Positions 8,419 to 17,588 are shown, counted from the first letter of the stretch. The stretch is DNA of 36,083 nt from Alphaproteobacteria bacterium UBA6187 (GCA_002422795.1 DITJ01000081.1:1-36083), one strand, 5' to 3'. Program-made: numbers and translations. Notes: generated from the sequence alone by a model not told the origin.

Positions 8419-9231
8419 ATGGAAATCTTGAAGTTAAATAATACCAGCCAACAAGAAATTTTACCATATTACTTTAATGCAGTTAACCACCTTGGCAAGC
8501 ATATCCAAATAAAAATGCGGCCTATTAAACCTGATGAATCAGAAGAAGAATTAAGCGCATTTGCACGAAGCATGGCGAAAATTTTCTCTGCGTGCGAACC
8601 TATGACTGTTGCTGCGGGTATCACAGAAGAAGAATGTTTTGAAGAGATTCACTTATATTTACAATCTGCCAGGAAAGATGGTTTATCTTTAATCCTCACA
8701 AATGAGGAAAATGGTAAAATTATCGGGGGCATTATCGGCCGGGATTTTTATTATGATGAGAATGAAGATCCTTATGTTGGGCTGAATCATAAAGAAAAAT
8801 TCCAGCCTATTTGTGATTTAATAAACATTTCCAAAAAGAAATTTACAAATATATTAGAAAATGAAGGACATATTCTAGAACCTGGTATGGTTTTTAGAAT
8901 TTCTTACCTTGGATTTTTTAGTAAGTACATTATTTTAAATGATGGAGATGGATATAGCCTCACTGCAATTAGTTTTAGAAAGTTTGAGGAATATTTAAAA
9001 AGCCTTGGTTATAAATATTTATATGGCGAGGCTACAAATCCTGGTAGCCAAAAACTAGTTGCCAATTCTGGCTTTACCGTTGATGAAATTATACTTCCAT
9101 ATTCAAATTACACCCCTTTTGAAAAAATTAATTTCCATGATAATTCTATACAAGGAATAGGCAATTCACTATGTGGCTCTATACATAGGCTAAGTAAAGA
9201 ATTTCCACCTCTTATAAAAAGAGTGGCGTAA
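8419..9231 (+). CDS. GNAT-family acyltransferase
   Basis: A 270-residue protein with a GNAT (N-acetyltransferase) pattern. An N-terminal IKMRPIKPDESEE strand is followed by LILTNEENGKIIGGIIGRDF, and later KSLGYKYLYGEATNPGSQKLVANSGF, which resembles motifs A/B of GNAT enzymes. Substrate unknown. The ATG at 8419 is chosen because AGAGG lies 5 nt upstream; the GTG at 8413 overlaps that site. It is followed after 33 nt by a second GNAT-fold gene, so they probably form a two-gene operon. Base composition here is visibly more A+T-rich than in carAB or uvrB. The family call rests on motif reading only. Confidence 0.6.
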   Translation: MEILKLNNTSQQEILPYYFNAVNHLGKHIQIKMRPIKPDESEEELSAFARSMAKIFSACEPMTVAAGITEEECFEEIHLYLQSARKDGLSLILTNEENGKIIGGIIGRDFYYDENEDPYVGLNHKEKFQPICDLINISKKKFTNILENEGHILEPGMVFRISYLGFFSKYIILNDGDGYSLTAISFRKFEEYLKSLGYKYLYGEATNPGSQKLVANSGFTVDEIILPYSNYTPFEKINFHDNSIQGIGNSLCGSIHRLSKEFPPLIKRVA

Positions 9232-9264
9232 GTAAAGCTATTTTTAAGATTGCAAGGAGTTTTT

Positions 9265-9999
9265 ATGGCGACATTAATTTATGATACCGCAGAAAGCATT
9301 TTTAATTATAGAAAGCCCTTACAGAAGTCGAGTGAAGTGAATTATAAAATACAATTTACACGTAATAAGAACCTTATCGAGCAATATAAATTGTTACGAA
9401 AGGAACTTTATGAAAGTGACCCACGTTTTGTGGGATTTAGAATTTTTAAAGAAGCTCATGCAGAAGATTACGAGGATTATGATGATCAGATGGTTATATT
9501 ATCAGATGGTAACCGCTGTTATGGAGGGGCATGTCTTCGTATATCAACACAAGAAAAATATGTAACATTGGACTTGGAAAACGACATTGCACCTTCTAAT
9601 GGAAAATCTTATTTTTCACTACAAGAACATTTTCCTGAAATGGAATTAGGAAAATATTCTTATGCAGAATTTAATCGGATAGTTATTCATCCGTCTTTAA
9701 GAAAAGGTGAGGCAACCAGAAGAATATTCCAAGCCGTTCTAAATCGTTGCCTTGATTACAGAGTTAGATATATGTTCGGCATTGGTGATTGCGTGAGGAT
9801 ACGCCTATATAGACAAATATATCATCATATGGGCTTGGATGCTCATATTTGTAATAATGTAGATATTCCTGTATCAGATGAATATGAAGGATTAAAAATG
9901 CTTTTACTTGCTGGTGATATGAAAAATTTCTATGTTACAAAAAATGATCCAGAAGCTACATGTCTTACTAAGCCAATTAGTAATTATAAATTTTACTAA
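9265..9999 (+). CDS. LuxI/FeeM-like acyl-transferase (autoinducer-synthase fold)
   Basis: A 244-residue protein with the layout of LuxI/FeeM-type synthases: IEQYKLLRKELYESDPRF near the start, acidic EDYEDYDDQMVILSDG, then CYGGACLRIS..., and YAEFNRIVIHPSLRKGEATR in the second half. LuxI enzymes make acyl-homoserine lactones; FeeM makes N-acyl tyrosines; related proteins act on other amines. The product here is unknown, and no LuxR-type regulator is in the window. The ATG at 9265 has AAGGAG 5 nt upstream, which overrules the in-frame TTG at 9250. It ends convergently with a methyltransferase gene, overlapping it by 4 nt. A generic GNAT is the alternative. Confidence 0.55.
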   Translation: MATLIYDTAESIFNYRKPLQKSSEVNYKIQFTRNKNLIEQYKLLRKELYESDPRFVGFRIFKEAHAEDYEDYDDQMVILSDGNRCYGGACLRISTQEKYVTLDLENDIAPSNGKSYFSLQEHFPEMELGKYSYAEFNRIVIHPSLRKGEATRRIFQAVLNRCLDYRVRYMFGIGDCVRIRLYRQIYHHMGLDAHICNNVDIPVSDEYEGLKMLLLAGDMKNFYVTKNDPEATCLTKPISNYKFY

Positions 10000-10898
10000 G
10001 CAGCTTTAGACATCTTTAAAACGGAGTAATAGTTTTCATCTTCTGTTGGAAGGTCTTTAATAGTTTCCGCGCTACGATAAGAGTTTTGTATTTCTTTGTA
10101 TGGAATCCACCATTGTAGCTCATATCCTAAATAAGCCATGAATTGAGGCATAATCTCACTTGAGCAAGACCACTTAGTTTCTTCATTGCTTCTATGTAAT
10201 AGGGAATTTATTATCCTGACACGCCAATTTTTATTGCAGTCAGAACTTGTCATTGCACCAAAGGTAATAATTAGCTTCGCATCAATTAAATTATATAGGT
10301 CGGTAAACAAGTTTTTTACCTCAGATTCATTAAGATACATTAAAACACCCTCTAATATAATTAGAGTCGGTGCATTAGTATTAAACCTATTATCTTCAAG
10401 CAGTATAGTTCCCAATTTTGTATTAGATAAATCTGCAGGTTTAAAAATACAATTACTTGGAATTAAATATTCAATTTTATTTAATATTTCCACTTTAGCA
10501 TTTTGAGTGCCAGGAAGATCAATTTCAAAAAAATTTATGCCAGGTTGCTCTTTTGCTTTCCGTATAGCTAGGGTGTCTAAGCCAGCGCCAAGTATTATTA
10601 CTTGTTTTACCCCATCTGAAAGAGATTTGTTTAATTGCTTATCAATCAGCAATTTACGAAATAGATAATGGTATGTCATTCCTGGTATAAAGAATGTATC
10701 CATTATAAAAATGGATGCAGGAAGTGGTAAAAGATTTATAATACGCTTGATAAAAGTTCTTTTCGCATAATGTGCAAAAGATTTATTAAGGAATCGCATC
10801 TCGTCAGAAATGTATTCTTTCCAAGGGGTGGCATAAGAAAGTTTAGCCAAGCTATCTGCTATAATATACGCAGTATTGCTTATGTTTTTATATGGCAT
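9996..10898 (-). CDS. SAM-dependent methyltransferase, leucine carboxyl methyltransferase-like
   Basis: A 300-residue class I methyltransferase of the LCM/PPM1-like family (TIGR00027 type). The SAM motif is VIILGAGLDTLAIR (about 100-113), followed by the acidic motif NFFEIDLPGTQNAKVEIL and the motif APTLIILEGVLMYL. Members methylate carboxylates, and several act in secondary metabolism; the substrate here is unknown. Its 3' end overlaps the stop of the LuxI/FeeM-like gene by 4 nt in convergent orientation. The start at 10898 lies 148 bp from the divergent TonB receptor gene. The gene is A+T-rich compared with the housekeeping genes, which may indicate acquisition with the two acyltransferases. 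Confidence 0.8.
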   Translation of the reverse strand: MPYKNISNTAYIIADSLAKLSYATPWKEYISDEMRFLNKSFAHYAKRTFIKRIINLLPLPASIFIMDTFFIPGMTYHYLFRKLLIDKQLNKSLSDGVKQVIILGAGLDTLAIRKAKEQPGINFFEIDLPGTQNAKVEILNKIEYLIPSNCIFKPADLSNTKLGTILLEDNRFNTNAPTLIILEGVLMYLNESEVKNLFTDLYNLIDAKLIITFGAMTSSDCNKNWRVRIINSLLHRSNEETKWSCSSEIMPQFMAYLGYELQWWIPYKEIQNSYRSAETIKDLPTEDENYYSVLKMSKAA

Positions 10899-11046
10899 AT
10901 TTCCAATTAATTACAGCTTTAATAAAATATTCTACCTTTAATTGAAAATAAATATAGAAAATAGTATCAAAATTCAATAATATTATTTTTTGTTTAAATA
11001 GTAATAGATAAAAAATAATAACTAAACTTAATCAGGTAGGTAAAAA

Positions 11047-12996
11047 ATGCTCTATAACCATATTATTAAATATAGTGTTATACTCGTATTGCTTGAAGTA
11101 TCTATAGCAAAAGCTAATGATGCGGATCTTGATAAACTTTCCAGCCTTTCTTTTTCGGATTTGAAGAATGTTGTTACATCGGTTTCAAAGCGTCCAGAGG
11201 AGGCTTTTACAGCACCTGCCGCAGTATATGTTATCACACAAGAAGATATTAAGCATTCAGGCTTAAGGACTATACCAGAAATTTTAAGGATGGCTCCGGG
11301 ATTGCAAGTTGCTCAATCAGATACGCAAGGATGGGCTATTACATCAAGGGGGTTTAATAGTGATGGGTTTGGCAATAAATTATTAGTATTAATGGATGGT
11401 AGAACTGTTTACACACCTTTATTTTCTGGCGTTTATTGGGATGCGCAAGATACATTTATTGATGACATTGCCCGTATTGAAATAATCAGGGGGCCAGGTG
11501 CAACCTTGTGGGGGGCAAATGCAGTAAATGGTGTGGTTAATATAATTACAAAAAGTGCCAAAGACACGCAAAATAACGTAGTAAGTGCTGGAATAGGAAA
11601 AGAAACGAAAGATTTCGTTGAAGCCAGACATGGTGGCACTTATAAAGATAATATCTTTTATAGGGTGTATGGTAAACGCTTTGATTATGATGCAAGTAAA
11701 ACTATAGCAAATGTAAATGGCGGTAACGAAGGCGATAGCAATCGTACTGGTTTTAGAGCTGATTGGGATTCTGATGATAATGAATTTACTGTTCAGGGCG
11801 ATGCGTATGATAATCATGAAAATTTGAATTTATCTCTACCTGATAGCAGTTTTCGTTCTGATGTACTTGCAGTTTCGGGTAGTAACTTGTTAGCTCGGTG
11901 GGGGCATACCCACGATAATAATTCCAAAAGTTCTCTACAAATGTATTTTGACCGCGCTTCGGCAAATTATAGCCTATTGCATCAAGACAATTATACTTTT
12001 GATACAGATTATCAATATAATGTAAAAATTAATGACAAGAATGACTTAATTGCTGGTGTAGGATACCGCTATATAACAGATAATTTAGAAGGCTCGGATC
12101 TTATTTCATATAGCCCAACAAGCCAGGGGCGGTCTTTATATAGTACATATATACAAGATACTTATAAAATCATTCCAGATAAAGTTCACCTTACCTTTGG
12201 CTCTAAATTTGAGCATAATGATTATACCGGGTTTGAAATTGAACCAAGTGCCAGGGTTGGATATTATCCTAATCCAAATAATACTATATGGGCGGCGCTA
12301 TCAAGGGCGGTGAGAACGCCAAACCGTTCCGAGAATGATTTATCATTAGTGGTAGCGCCAGGTTATGTAAGATGGGTTGGAAACCGTAATTTTGAATCAG
12401 AAGAAGTAATAGCTTATGAATTAGGTTACAGGCTGAAAGCTACTGATAATTTATTATTTGATGCTACAGCATTCATAAATAAATATGAGAAATTGCGTAC
12501 CAATGAATATACAGAGGATAACATACCTGATGATACAGTAGCGGGACTTCCGTTTGATAATAAGGCCAGGGCTACCAGTAAAGGTTTTGAACTTGCTTCT
12601 AACTGGTCTGTAACCAATAACTGGAAGTTAAAAGGTTCATATACATTTTTAACAATGAATATTGAAACTGTTGATGATAGTGTTGATACTCTGGTAACCG
12701 GACAATCAGGTATATCACCTAAGCATCAATTTGGTATACAATCACAAGTGTATTTACCATTCTCGGTTGAGTTGTCTAATAGTTTATATTATGTTGATAA
12801 TTTGCCTAATATCGGAATTCCTGGTTATTACAGATTTGATTCACGTATTATGTGGACAGTAAAGCCTGGTCTTGAACTTAGCCTTGTGGGGCAGAATTTA
12901 CTTGATGACCGTCATCAGGAATTTTCACAGCCGCTTAATGGTGCAGCTAACGAAATAGAACGAAATGTGTATGCAAAAGTAACTGTAAGATTTTAA
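11047..12996 (+). CDS. TonB-dependent outer-membrane receptor
   Basis: A 649-residue receptor. Residues 1-23 form a signal peptide ending SIAKA. The mature start has the segment LSSLSFSDLKNVVTSVSKRP that is common in TonB receptors paired with YfiR-like proteins. The plug domain follows (AAVYVITQEDIKHSGLRTIPEILRMAPG, then RIEIIRGPGATLWGANAVNGVVNIITK), then the beta-barrel ending VYAKVTVRF with the C-terminal Phe expected for outer-membrane insertion. It imports an unidentified ligand using the TonB/ExbBD system, not present here. AGGTAGGT precedes the ATG. The YfiR-like gene starts 2 nt after its stop, so the two are translationally coupled. Confidence 0.93.
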   Translation: MLYNHIIKYSVILVLLEVSIAKANDADLDKLSSLSFSDLKNVVTSVSKRPEEAFTAPAAVYVITQEDIKHSGLRTIPEILRMAPGLQVAQSDTQGWAITSRGFNSDGFGNKLLVLMDGRTVYTPLFSGVYWDAQDTFIDDIARIEIIRGPGATLWGANAVNGVVNIITKSAKDTQNNVVSAGIGKETKDFVEARHGGTYKDNIFYRVYGKRFDYDASKTIANVNGGNEGDSNRTGFRADWDSDDNEFTVQGDAYDNHENLNLSLPDSSFRSDVLAVSGSNLLARWGHTHDNNSKSSLQMYFDRASANYSLLHQDNYTFDTDYQYNVKINDKNDLIAGVGYRYITDNLEGSDLISYSPTSQGRSLYSTYIQDTYKIIPDKVHLTFGSKFEHNDYTGFEIEPSARVGYYPNPNNTIWAALSRAVRTPNRSENDLSLVVAPGYVRWVGNRNFESEEVIAYELGYRLKATDNLLFDATAFINKYEKLRTNEYTEDNIPDDTVAGLPFDNKARATSKGFELASNWSVTNNWKLKGSYTFLTMNIETVDDSVDTLVTGQSGISPKHQFGIQSQVYLPFSVELSNSLYYVDNLPNIGIPGYYRFDSRIMWTVKPGLELSLVGQNLLDDRHQEFSQPLNGAANEIERNVYAKVTVRF

Positions 12997-12998
12997 TT

Positions 12999-13535
12999 AT
13001 GCAATTGAAAAACGGCCATTTATATTGCTGTATTCTAGCGATATTGTGCTTTACAGTGTCGCCTGCGCAGTTGCGCGCCCAAAGTTTCTCTGAAAACCAG
13101 ATTAAAGGCGCATTCCTATATAAAATCACTAAGTTTGTCCGCTGGGAAAATGATAAAAAAGTAAACCTATGCTTCATAGGTGAGAAGGAAGATGCATCTG
13201 GCGAAACGGTAGGCAAAACGGTTGCATCGCTTGCCAGCAAAGAAAAAGGCAAGTTCGAAGTTTCCAGGGATGTAAATATCAATGATATAAAAAATTGCAA
13301 CCTGCTATTCATCGGTTCAAAAGCCGAACCCAGCTTGCAGGATATATTGGCAATCCTTGAAACTCAGCCTATTGTAACCATCAGCGATATAAGCAGCTTC
13401 ACGCGAAGGGGAGGGATGTTCGGCTTTTTTAAGCAAGATAATAATGTTTCTGTAGAACTCCATTTCCAAAATGCTAAAAAAAGTGGTATAAAAGTTAATT
13501 CAGCCTTACAGGAAATGATTACAATTATAAAATGA
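12999..13535 (+). CDS. YfiR-like periplasmic protein (DUF4154)
   Basis: A 178-residue secreted protein. The signal peptide is about residues 1-28 (CCILAILCFTVSPAQLRAQ). It is followed by the family signature NQIKGAFLYKITKFVRWEN, LCFIGEKED, and NCNLLFIGSKAEPS...IVTISDISSFTRRGGMFGF. YfiR in Pseudomonas is a periplasmic inhibitor of the CHASE8 diguanylate cyclase YfiN and responds to redox and envelope state. In many bacteria DUF4154 genes sit between a TonB receptor and a CHASE8 sensor gene. Here the receptor is directly upstream (2-nt gap), while a CHASE8 kinase lies at 6439-8001. Its stop overlaps the start of the EamA transporter (ATGA). Confidence 0.9.
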   Translation: MQLKNGHLYCCILAILCFTVSPAQLRAQSFSENQIKGAFLYKITKFVRWENDKKVNLCFIGEKEDASGETVGKTVASLASKEKGKFEVSRDVNINDIKNCNLLFIGSKAEPSLQDILAILETQPIVTISDISSFTRRGGMFGFFKQDNNVSVELHFQNAKKSGIKVNSALQEMITIIK

Positions 13536-14422
13536 CAAACAATAACCAGATTACAGGCATCATGTGGATGCTGCTGCATTGCCTGCTTATATCCATTATG
13601 TCTGTAATGATTGTGGTGATGTCGGAAAAGTTCCACATATTCCAAATCGTGTTTTTCCATAATTTTGTAGCGTTCCTGTTCACCATGCCTTTCGTTATTA
13701 AAACCGGGCTTGTTGCCAATCTAAAAACCAAAAAGCTCCCTTTGCATTGCCTGCGCGCTGTTCTGTGCGTTGTGTCACTTGCGATGTATTTTTATGCTAT
13801 AACCATTATTCCACTCACACAGGCAAGGGCTATTGCTTTAAGCGCCCCGCTTATCAGCACATTACTTGCAATTTTCTTCCTGAAAGAAAAAACCAATTTT
13901 CATAAATCCATAGCACTTTGTATAGGATTTATAGGGTCTATAGTGATTTTGCAGCCGGAAAGTGTAGAATTTTCCTATGCCATATTATTGGTGGTGGGGG
14001 CGGTGTGCATGTGGTCGGCTATTGATATGATAATGAAAATCTTAAGTAGCGACGCAACAGAAACCCAGATTTTTTACCTTACGGCGATTATGTCATTATT
14101 ATCATTGCCGGGCGCAATATATTACTGGCAAACACCGGAAAATTATTCTGACTGGTTGTGGTTATGCGCTATCGGCGTGATTTTCCTGGTTAATGTGCTG
14201 GCTCTTTTTAATGCCTTTAGATATGCCGATGTTACAACTATAATGCCGTTCGATTTCACAGGAATGGTATTCACCGCCATTATCGCCTATTTCGCCTTCG
14301 ATGAAATTGTTAAATTGGAAGTTTTCCTAGGGGCCGCGGTGATTGTGCTGAGCAGTATTTATATTGTAAGAAAAGAATCTATTAAAGATAAACATGTGCC
14401 GCAGTTAATTGTGCCGGAATGA
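13532..14422 (+). CDS. EamA/DMT-family transporter
   Basis: A 296-residue membrane protein with about ten hydrophobic helices and an internal duplication typical of the drug/metabolite transporter superfamily. An example is IPLTQARAIALSAPLISTLLAIFFLKEK in the first half and RYADVTTIMPFDFTGMVFTAIIAYFAFDE in the second. It probably exports or imports a small metabolite; the substrate cannot be read from sequence. The ATG overlaps the stop of the YfiR-like gene by 4 nt, making it the third gene of the receptor operon. A good terminator follows at 14451-14475. Confidence 0.9.
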   Translation: MTNNNQITGIMWMLLHCLLISIMSVMIVVMSEKFHIFQIVFFHNFVAFLFTMPFVIKTGLVANLKTKKLPLHCLRAVLCVVSLAMYFYAITIIPLTQARAIALSAPLISTLLAIFFLKEKTNFHKSIALCIGFIGSIVILQPESVEFSYAILLVVGAVCMWSAIDMIMKILSSDATETQIFYLTAIMSLLSLPGAIYYWQTPENYSDWLWLCAIGVIFLVNVLALFNAFRYADVTTIMPFDFTGMVFTAIIAYFAFDEIVKLEVFLGAAVIVLSSIYIVRKESIKDKHVPQLIVPE

Positions 14423-14450
14423 TTCCTAGCAAAAACGCTATAGCATAAAA

Positions 14451-14475
14451 AAACCGCCCATAAGGCGGTTCTTTT
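14451..14475. terminator. Bidirectional rho-independent terminator
   Basis: AACCGCC (14452-14458) pairs with GGCGGTT (14464-14470) around a 5-nt loop. The stem has an A tract on the left and a T tract on the right, so it can end both the rightward receptor/YfiR/EamA operon and the leftward kamA-like gene. Confidence 0.85.
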
Positions 14476-14490
14476 ATTTAAGAATTGGTT

Positions 14491-16014
14491 TTAAACTGTA
14501 GCAGCCTTAAGCACCATCTCCTCAATTGCCTTCTCACCAAAACCTTCGATGAACGGCATCAAGATTTTTGCAAGTGGTGCATATTTTTCGTCGCCAGATT
14601 TGCGGCCATCATAGATTATACGGTCTTCATAACCAGTAATCCATAAGGCTTCAGGGTTGCGCTTGGCGATAATCATATCGCTTTGTAATTCACCATAAGG
14701 GCTGCGGTGGAATTTAAATACCACCAAGCCTTCGCCGAATAACTCGGTAACTAAGGCTTTTATAGCTTCAGGTAATTTACTAAGGCCAAGTTTTTCAAGG
14801 CTAGGTGCATCTATCACTGAAACCATTTCAAGCTTGCCAGCTTCGGTAGACATACAGAAGCGGGATTTTTCAATACCTGAAAGGCCGATTTGTGATTGGC
14901 GGTGTATATCCCAAGTGCGCTCAACAGGAACAGCAAAAGCTTTGTGGCCTTCAATTTCACGGCACTGGAAGTAATAGTGGTTATTCACCCCTAGGCGTTT
15001 TAATTCCTTCTGCATAAGGTGTAATACTTCAGGATCATCATTCACCTGGTCGATAATCGGGGTTTGGTTTTCAAGCGTAACATAATGGCGGCCACGCAAA
15101 TTGATAATAGCTTTTTCAACTAATTCAATACGTTTATAACCACCATCAGGCCCAACTAAATACTGACCGTTTTCCCTGCTTCTTTCCAGTAATTCATCAG
15201 GATGGGTAAAATGCACCATGAATGCAATACCGACACGCGGGTGGAGTTCGTGGAATAAATCAAGCATTTCAAGGAAGTTTGAATCAAATCGCTCTGGAAA
15301 AAATGCTAATTCCTTTGTGCCTATCCTGATCATTCTAACGCCTGCATTGGCAAGGCCGTTCATATAATCAAACAGGTTTTTGTTGGAAAGTACCATAGGA
15401 TCGCCGCCGGAAAGCAATGCTTCGCGAATAGGGATAATCTTATCCTTCATAGCCATGCCTGGCTTATTATGCTCTAAGGCTTTAATATTATGTTTTTTGA
15501 TGTAATCTGATATTTCAATAATTGAGCCGATATCTTTTTCGGTTTTTCCCGTAAGGAAATCCGAACGGTAGCAATATCTGCACCATGAACTGCAAGCCCT
15601 TACTACATATAGAAGCACTAATTCATATTTGTGCAACAATCCTGGAACTGGGCTGTATTTCAACTGGTTAGATGGATCACGTTCGCCGGATAAATCTTCT
15701 GTTTCTTCAGGGCGTGCTTTAATAAGATTAGTGATTGCCTTACTGCGTGAGGCTAAATCCATATAATATGCGGTTGCGCGTGGGGGTAACCTATCAGCGA
15801 CACCGGCTTTTTTAAGGGCGTCCAATTCGCTATCAGAATAGAATTTTATTCCGCCTTCATTAACATAAGTTTCGTATTGGTAAATATTGTGAGTTATATA
15901 ACGCTTGAAATGGCTTTCTTTTATTGAACCGTATATATTTGCAAGACTTCCGCGTACCTCTTTTTTCTTTTTTGGTCTGGTACTTACTATTACTTTCTTC
16001 TTTTCTGTAGACAC
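14491..16014 (-). CDS. KamA-family radical SAM aminomutase (lysine 2,3-aminomutase type)
   Basis: A 507-residue radical SAM/PLP enzyme, longer than classic lysine 2,3-aminomutases (about 415). The cluster motif is CSSWCRYC in YVVRACSSWCRYCYRSDFLTG (near residue 140), followed by EALLSGGDPMVLSN. The segment ENQTPIIDQVNDDPEVL and the later YFQCREIEGHKAF match the KamA core. The PLP lysine is probably in STEAGKLEMV. Family members interconvert alpha- and beta-lysine; EpmB, arginine and glutamate versions also exist. The long N- and C-terminal extensions leave the substrate open. The GTG start at 16014 is supported by AAGGA 7 nt upstream. A 17-bp palindrome lies about 80 bp upstream. Confidence 0.85.
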   Translation of the reverse strand: MSTEKKKVIVSTRPKKKKEVRGSLANIYGSIKESHFKRYITHNIYQYETYVNEGGIKFYSDSELDALKKAGVADRLPPRATAYYMDLASRSKAITNLIKARPEETEDLSGERDPSNQLKYSPVPGLLHKYELVLLYVVRACSSWCRYCYRSDFLTGKTEKDIGSIIEISDYIKKHNIKALEHNKPGMAMKDKIIPIREALLSGGDPMVLSNKNLFDYMNGLANAGVRMIRIGTKELAFFPERFDSNFLEMLDLFHELHPRVGIAFMVHFTHPDELLERSRENGQYLVGPDGGYKRIELVEKAIINLRGRHYVTLENQTPIIDQVNDDPEVLHLMQKELKRLGVNNHYYFQCREIEGHKAFAVPVERTWDIHRQSQIGLSGIEKSRFCMSTEAGKLEMVSVIDAPSLEKLGLSKLPEAIKALVTELFGEGLVVFKFHRSPYGELQSDMIIAKRNPEALWITGYEDRIIYDGRKSGDEKYAPLAKILMPFIEGFGEKAIEEMVLKAATV

Positions 16015-16340
16015 AAATAATCCTTTAATAAATGAGCAAATCCCCCAATGTTTCAGCTATACCAATATATAATAACTATGCAAGAATATCTTGTTGTGCA
16101 ATGCACAACCCCATCTCTCCACCTTCGGTTGAGTTTTAGCTGTTGTTATACGCCATAATTAAAAGATAAGCCTATGATTTAATGGGTTATAATAGGTGGT
16201 TTTAAAGTAAAGTATTTTTGACAGAAATCCTAGAAATAATACATAATTAAATTTTAAAAATAAAAAGAAAAACACTGGAAATGCGCCTGATATAGATGTA
16301 TATTGCATATCAAAATAAATAACAAATTAAGGAATAATAA
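16015..16340. other. Divergent intergenic region
   Basis: This 326-bp divergent region between the kamA-like gene and the amidohydrolase contains the palindrome annotated at 16093-16109. Nothing else of note was recognised. It is A+T-rich towards the right side. Confidence 0.4.
16093..16109. promoter_or_regulatory. 17-bp palindrome, candidate operator
   Basis: GTTGTGCAATGCACAAC is a perfect dyad around a single central base, located 79 bp upstream of the kamA-like start and 232 bp upstream of the divergent amidohydrolase. The size and symmetry fit a dimeric repressor site. No matching regulator is identified. Confidence 0.35.
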
Positions 16341-17177
16341 ATGCGCTGGATAGATACACACGTACATATATTTTCTGATAATGAAAATGGACCAGTATTG
16401 CTTGCTAAAAATACCCAGAACACCGCGGAGGCGTATTTGTCATCTTTGACCAAGAATAAGCCAGAGGCTGTTGTGGTGGTGGATTTTAGCCAGACTGAAA
16501 CATCTGATAATGTAATAAACAGTCTGGATATATTAAAGAAGAAAGGCGTTTCTGCTTGCGGAATTATCAAGGGAAATCTTGATGATGAACGCACTAAGAA
16601 CTGGCTTAAAAGACCCGATATAAAAGGCATCAGGCTTTATGCTAAAGATTCTGTGCCGGATGTGTCTGATGAAAGATGGCAGGAAATCTTTAAAGTTCTT
16701 GAGTATGATAAGAAACACCTGCTTATTTTTGGTACAAGCGCAAATGTTGCCGAATTGATAACCCAGGTTCCTGCCGGTATAACCATTCTGGTTGACCATC
16801 TTGGCATGCCTAATGTTTTCATGCAGGGCAAGGATGTAGAGTTTGCCAGGCTTCTTGAGGTTTCCAGAAGAAGGGGTAATGTATATTTCAAAGGCCCTGG
16901 ATATAGAACAAGCCTTGATTTAGCTAAAGTAAAGCCTGTAATAGGCAAAATTATAGCTATGCTTGGTGCGGATAAATTAATACTAGGCGCAAGTGATGGC
17001 CCTTTTGCAGGTGCTGTGCTTGATTTATCACCTGAGTATGAAGGTAAGAATTTTTCTGAAGTGATGGATTATGATAAAGTATTTAAATTTATAAATGAGT
17101 TAGCTAAATCGGTAGCAAATGGTGTTTATGCTGATAAATTACTTTATGGCAATGCCAAAAAACTATATGGATTTTAA
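16341..17177 (+). CDS. Amidohydrolase-2 family metal-dependent hydrolase
   Basis: A 278-residue TIM-barrel hydrolase of the amidohydrolase 2 type (PF04909). The metal motif is His7-x-His9 in WIDTHVHIF. The barrel continues with ACGIIKGNLDD, IKGIRLYAKD, ITILVDHLGMPN (metal or catalytic His) and the late Asp in LILGASDGPF. Family members act as lactonases, decarboxylases or amide hydrolases; the substrate is not predictable. AAGGA precedes the ATG. It is a single gene followed by a long repeat-filled gap. Confidence 0.85.
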   Translation: MRWIDTHVHIFSDNENGPVLLAKNTQNTAEAYLSSLTKNKPEAVVVVDFSQTETSDNVINSLDILKKKGVSACGIIKGNLDDERTKNWLKRPDIKGIRLYAKDSVPDVSDERWQEIFKVLEYDKKHLLIFGTSANVAELITQVPAGITILVDHLGMPNVFMQGKDVEFARLLEVSRRRGNVYFKGPGYRTSLDLAKVKPVIGKIIAMLGADKLILGASDGPFAGAVLDLSPEYEGKNFSEVMDYDKVFKFINELAKSVANGVYADKLLYGNAKKLYGF

Positions 17178-17588
17178 CTTATAATAGTAAGTTGTAATCG
17201 TGGTATTTTAGGGCTATCGCATTAAAACCATGATCCGCAAGAATTGATGGAATATGTTACGTTTCCTCGGGCAGGCGCACTAGTGTCTGGTAAACGTAAT
17301 TTCATTGTTAAAAGAAAATGACCCTCACCCCTTGTACTAGGTTTTGCCCAAGATTTGGGGTGCTGTCCGGGATTCATATTCCAGAGTCCTTTATAATTAC
17401 AAATGTCTCTGGAATATGGATCCGGGATACCAACAAAACCTAGTGGTGTTAGCATTCGAGATATTCGAGTATGGCCACGTCTGCCACAAAGCGAACTATA
17501 GAGCGTTATCGCTTTTCAATAATCATAGAAAATCCTGGCGATAATTGACTCAAGATGAGTATAATGTCATCTCTGTTAATGGAAATAT
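17178..17588. other. Repeat-rich gap downstream of the amidohydrolase
   Basis: No gene was recognised. The region holds a copy of ACCCTCACCCCTTGTACTAG (17321-17340), which resembles a repeat arm near 33603-33680, and the repeat at 17367-17427. The remainder looks like decayed repeat material. Confidence 0.5.
17367..17427. repeat. Palindromic repeat, CCGGGAT family, internal copy
   Basis: A hairpin of about 60 bp (CATATTCCAGAG ... CTCTGGAATATGGATCC) with the loop CCTTTATAATTACAAA. The same core, with few differences, is found at 30449-30509 inside a larger element, so it is a dispersed family. Confidence 0.75.

Noticed and set aside
17222..17544. Short open frames in the gap after the amidohydrolase
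   Set aside because: They are produced by the palindromic repeat at 17367-17427. Frames on both strands read nearly the same words (YSRDICNYKGLWNM and YSRVLYNYKCLWNM), as expected of a hairpin.
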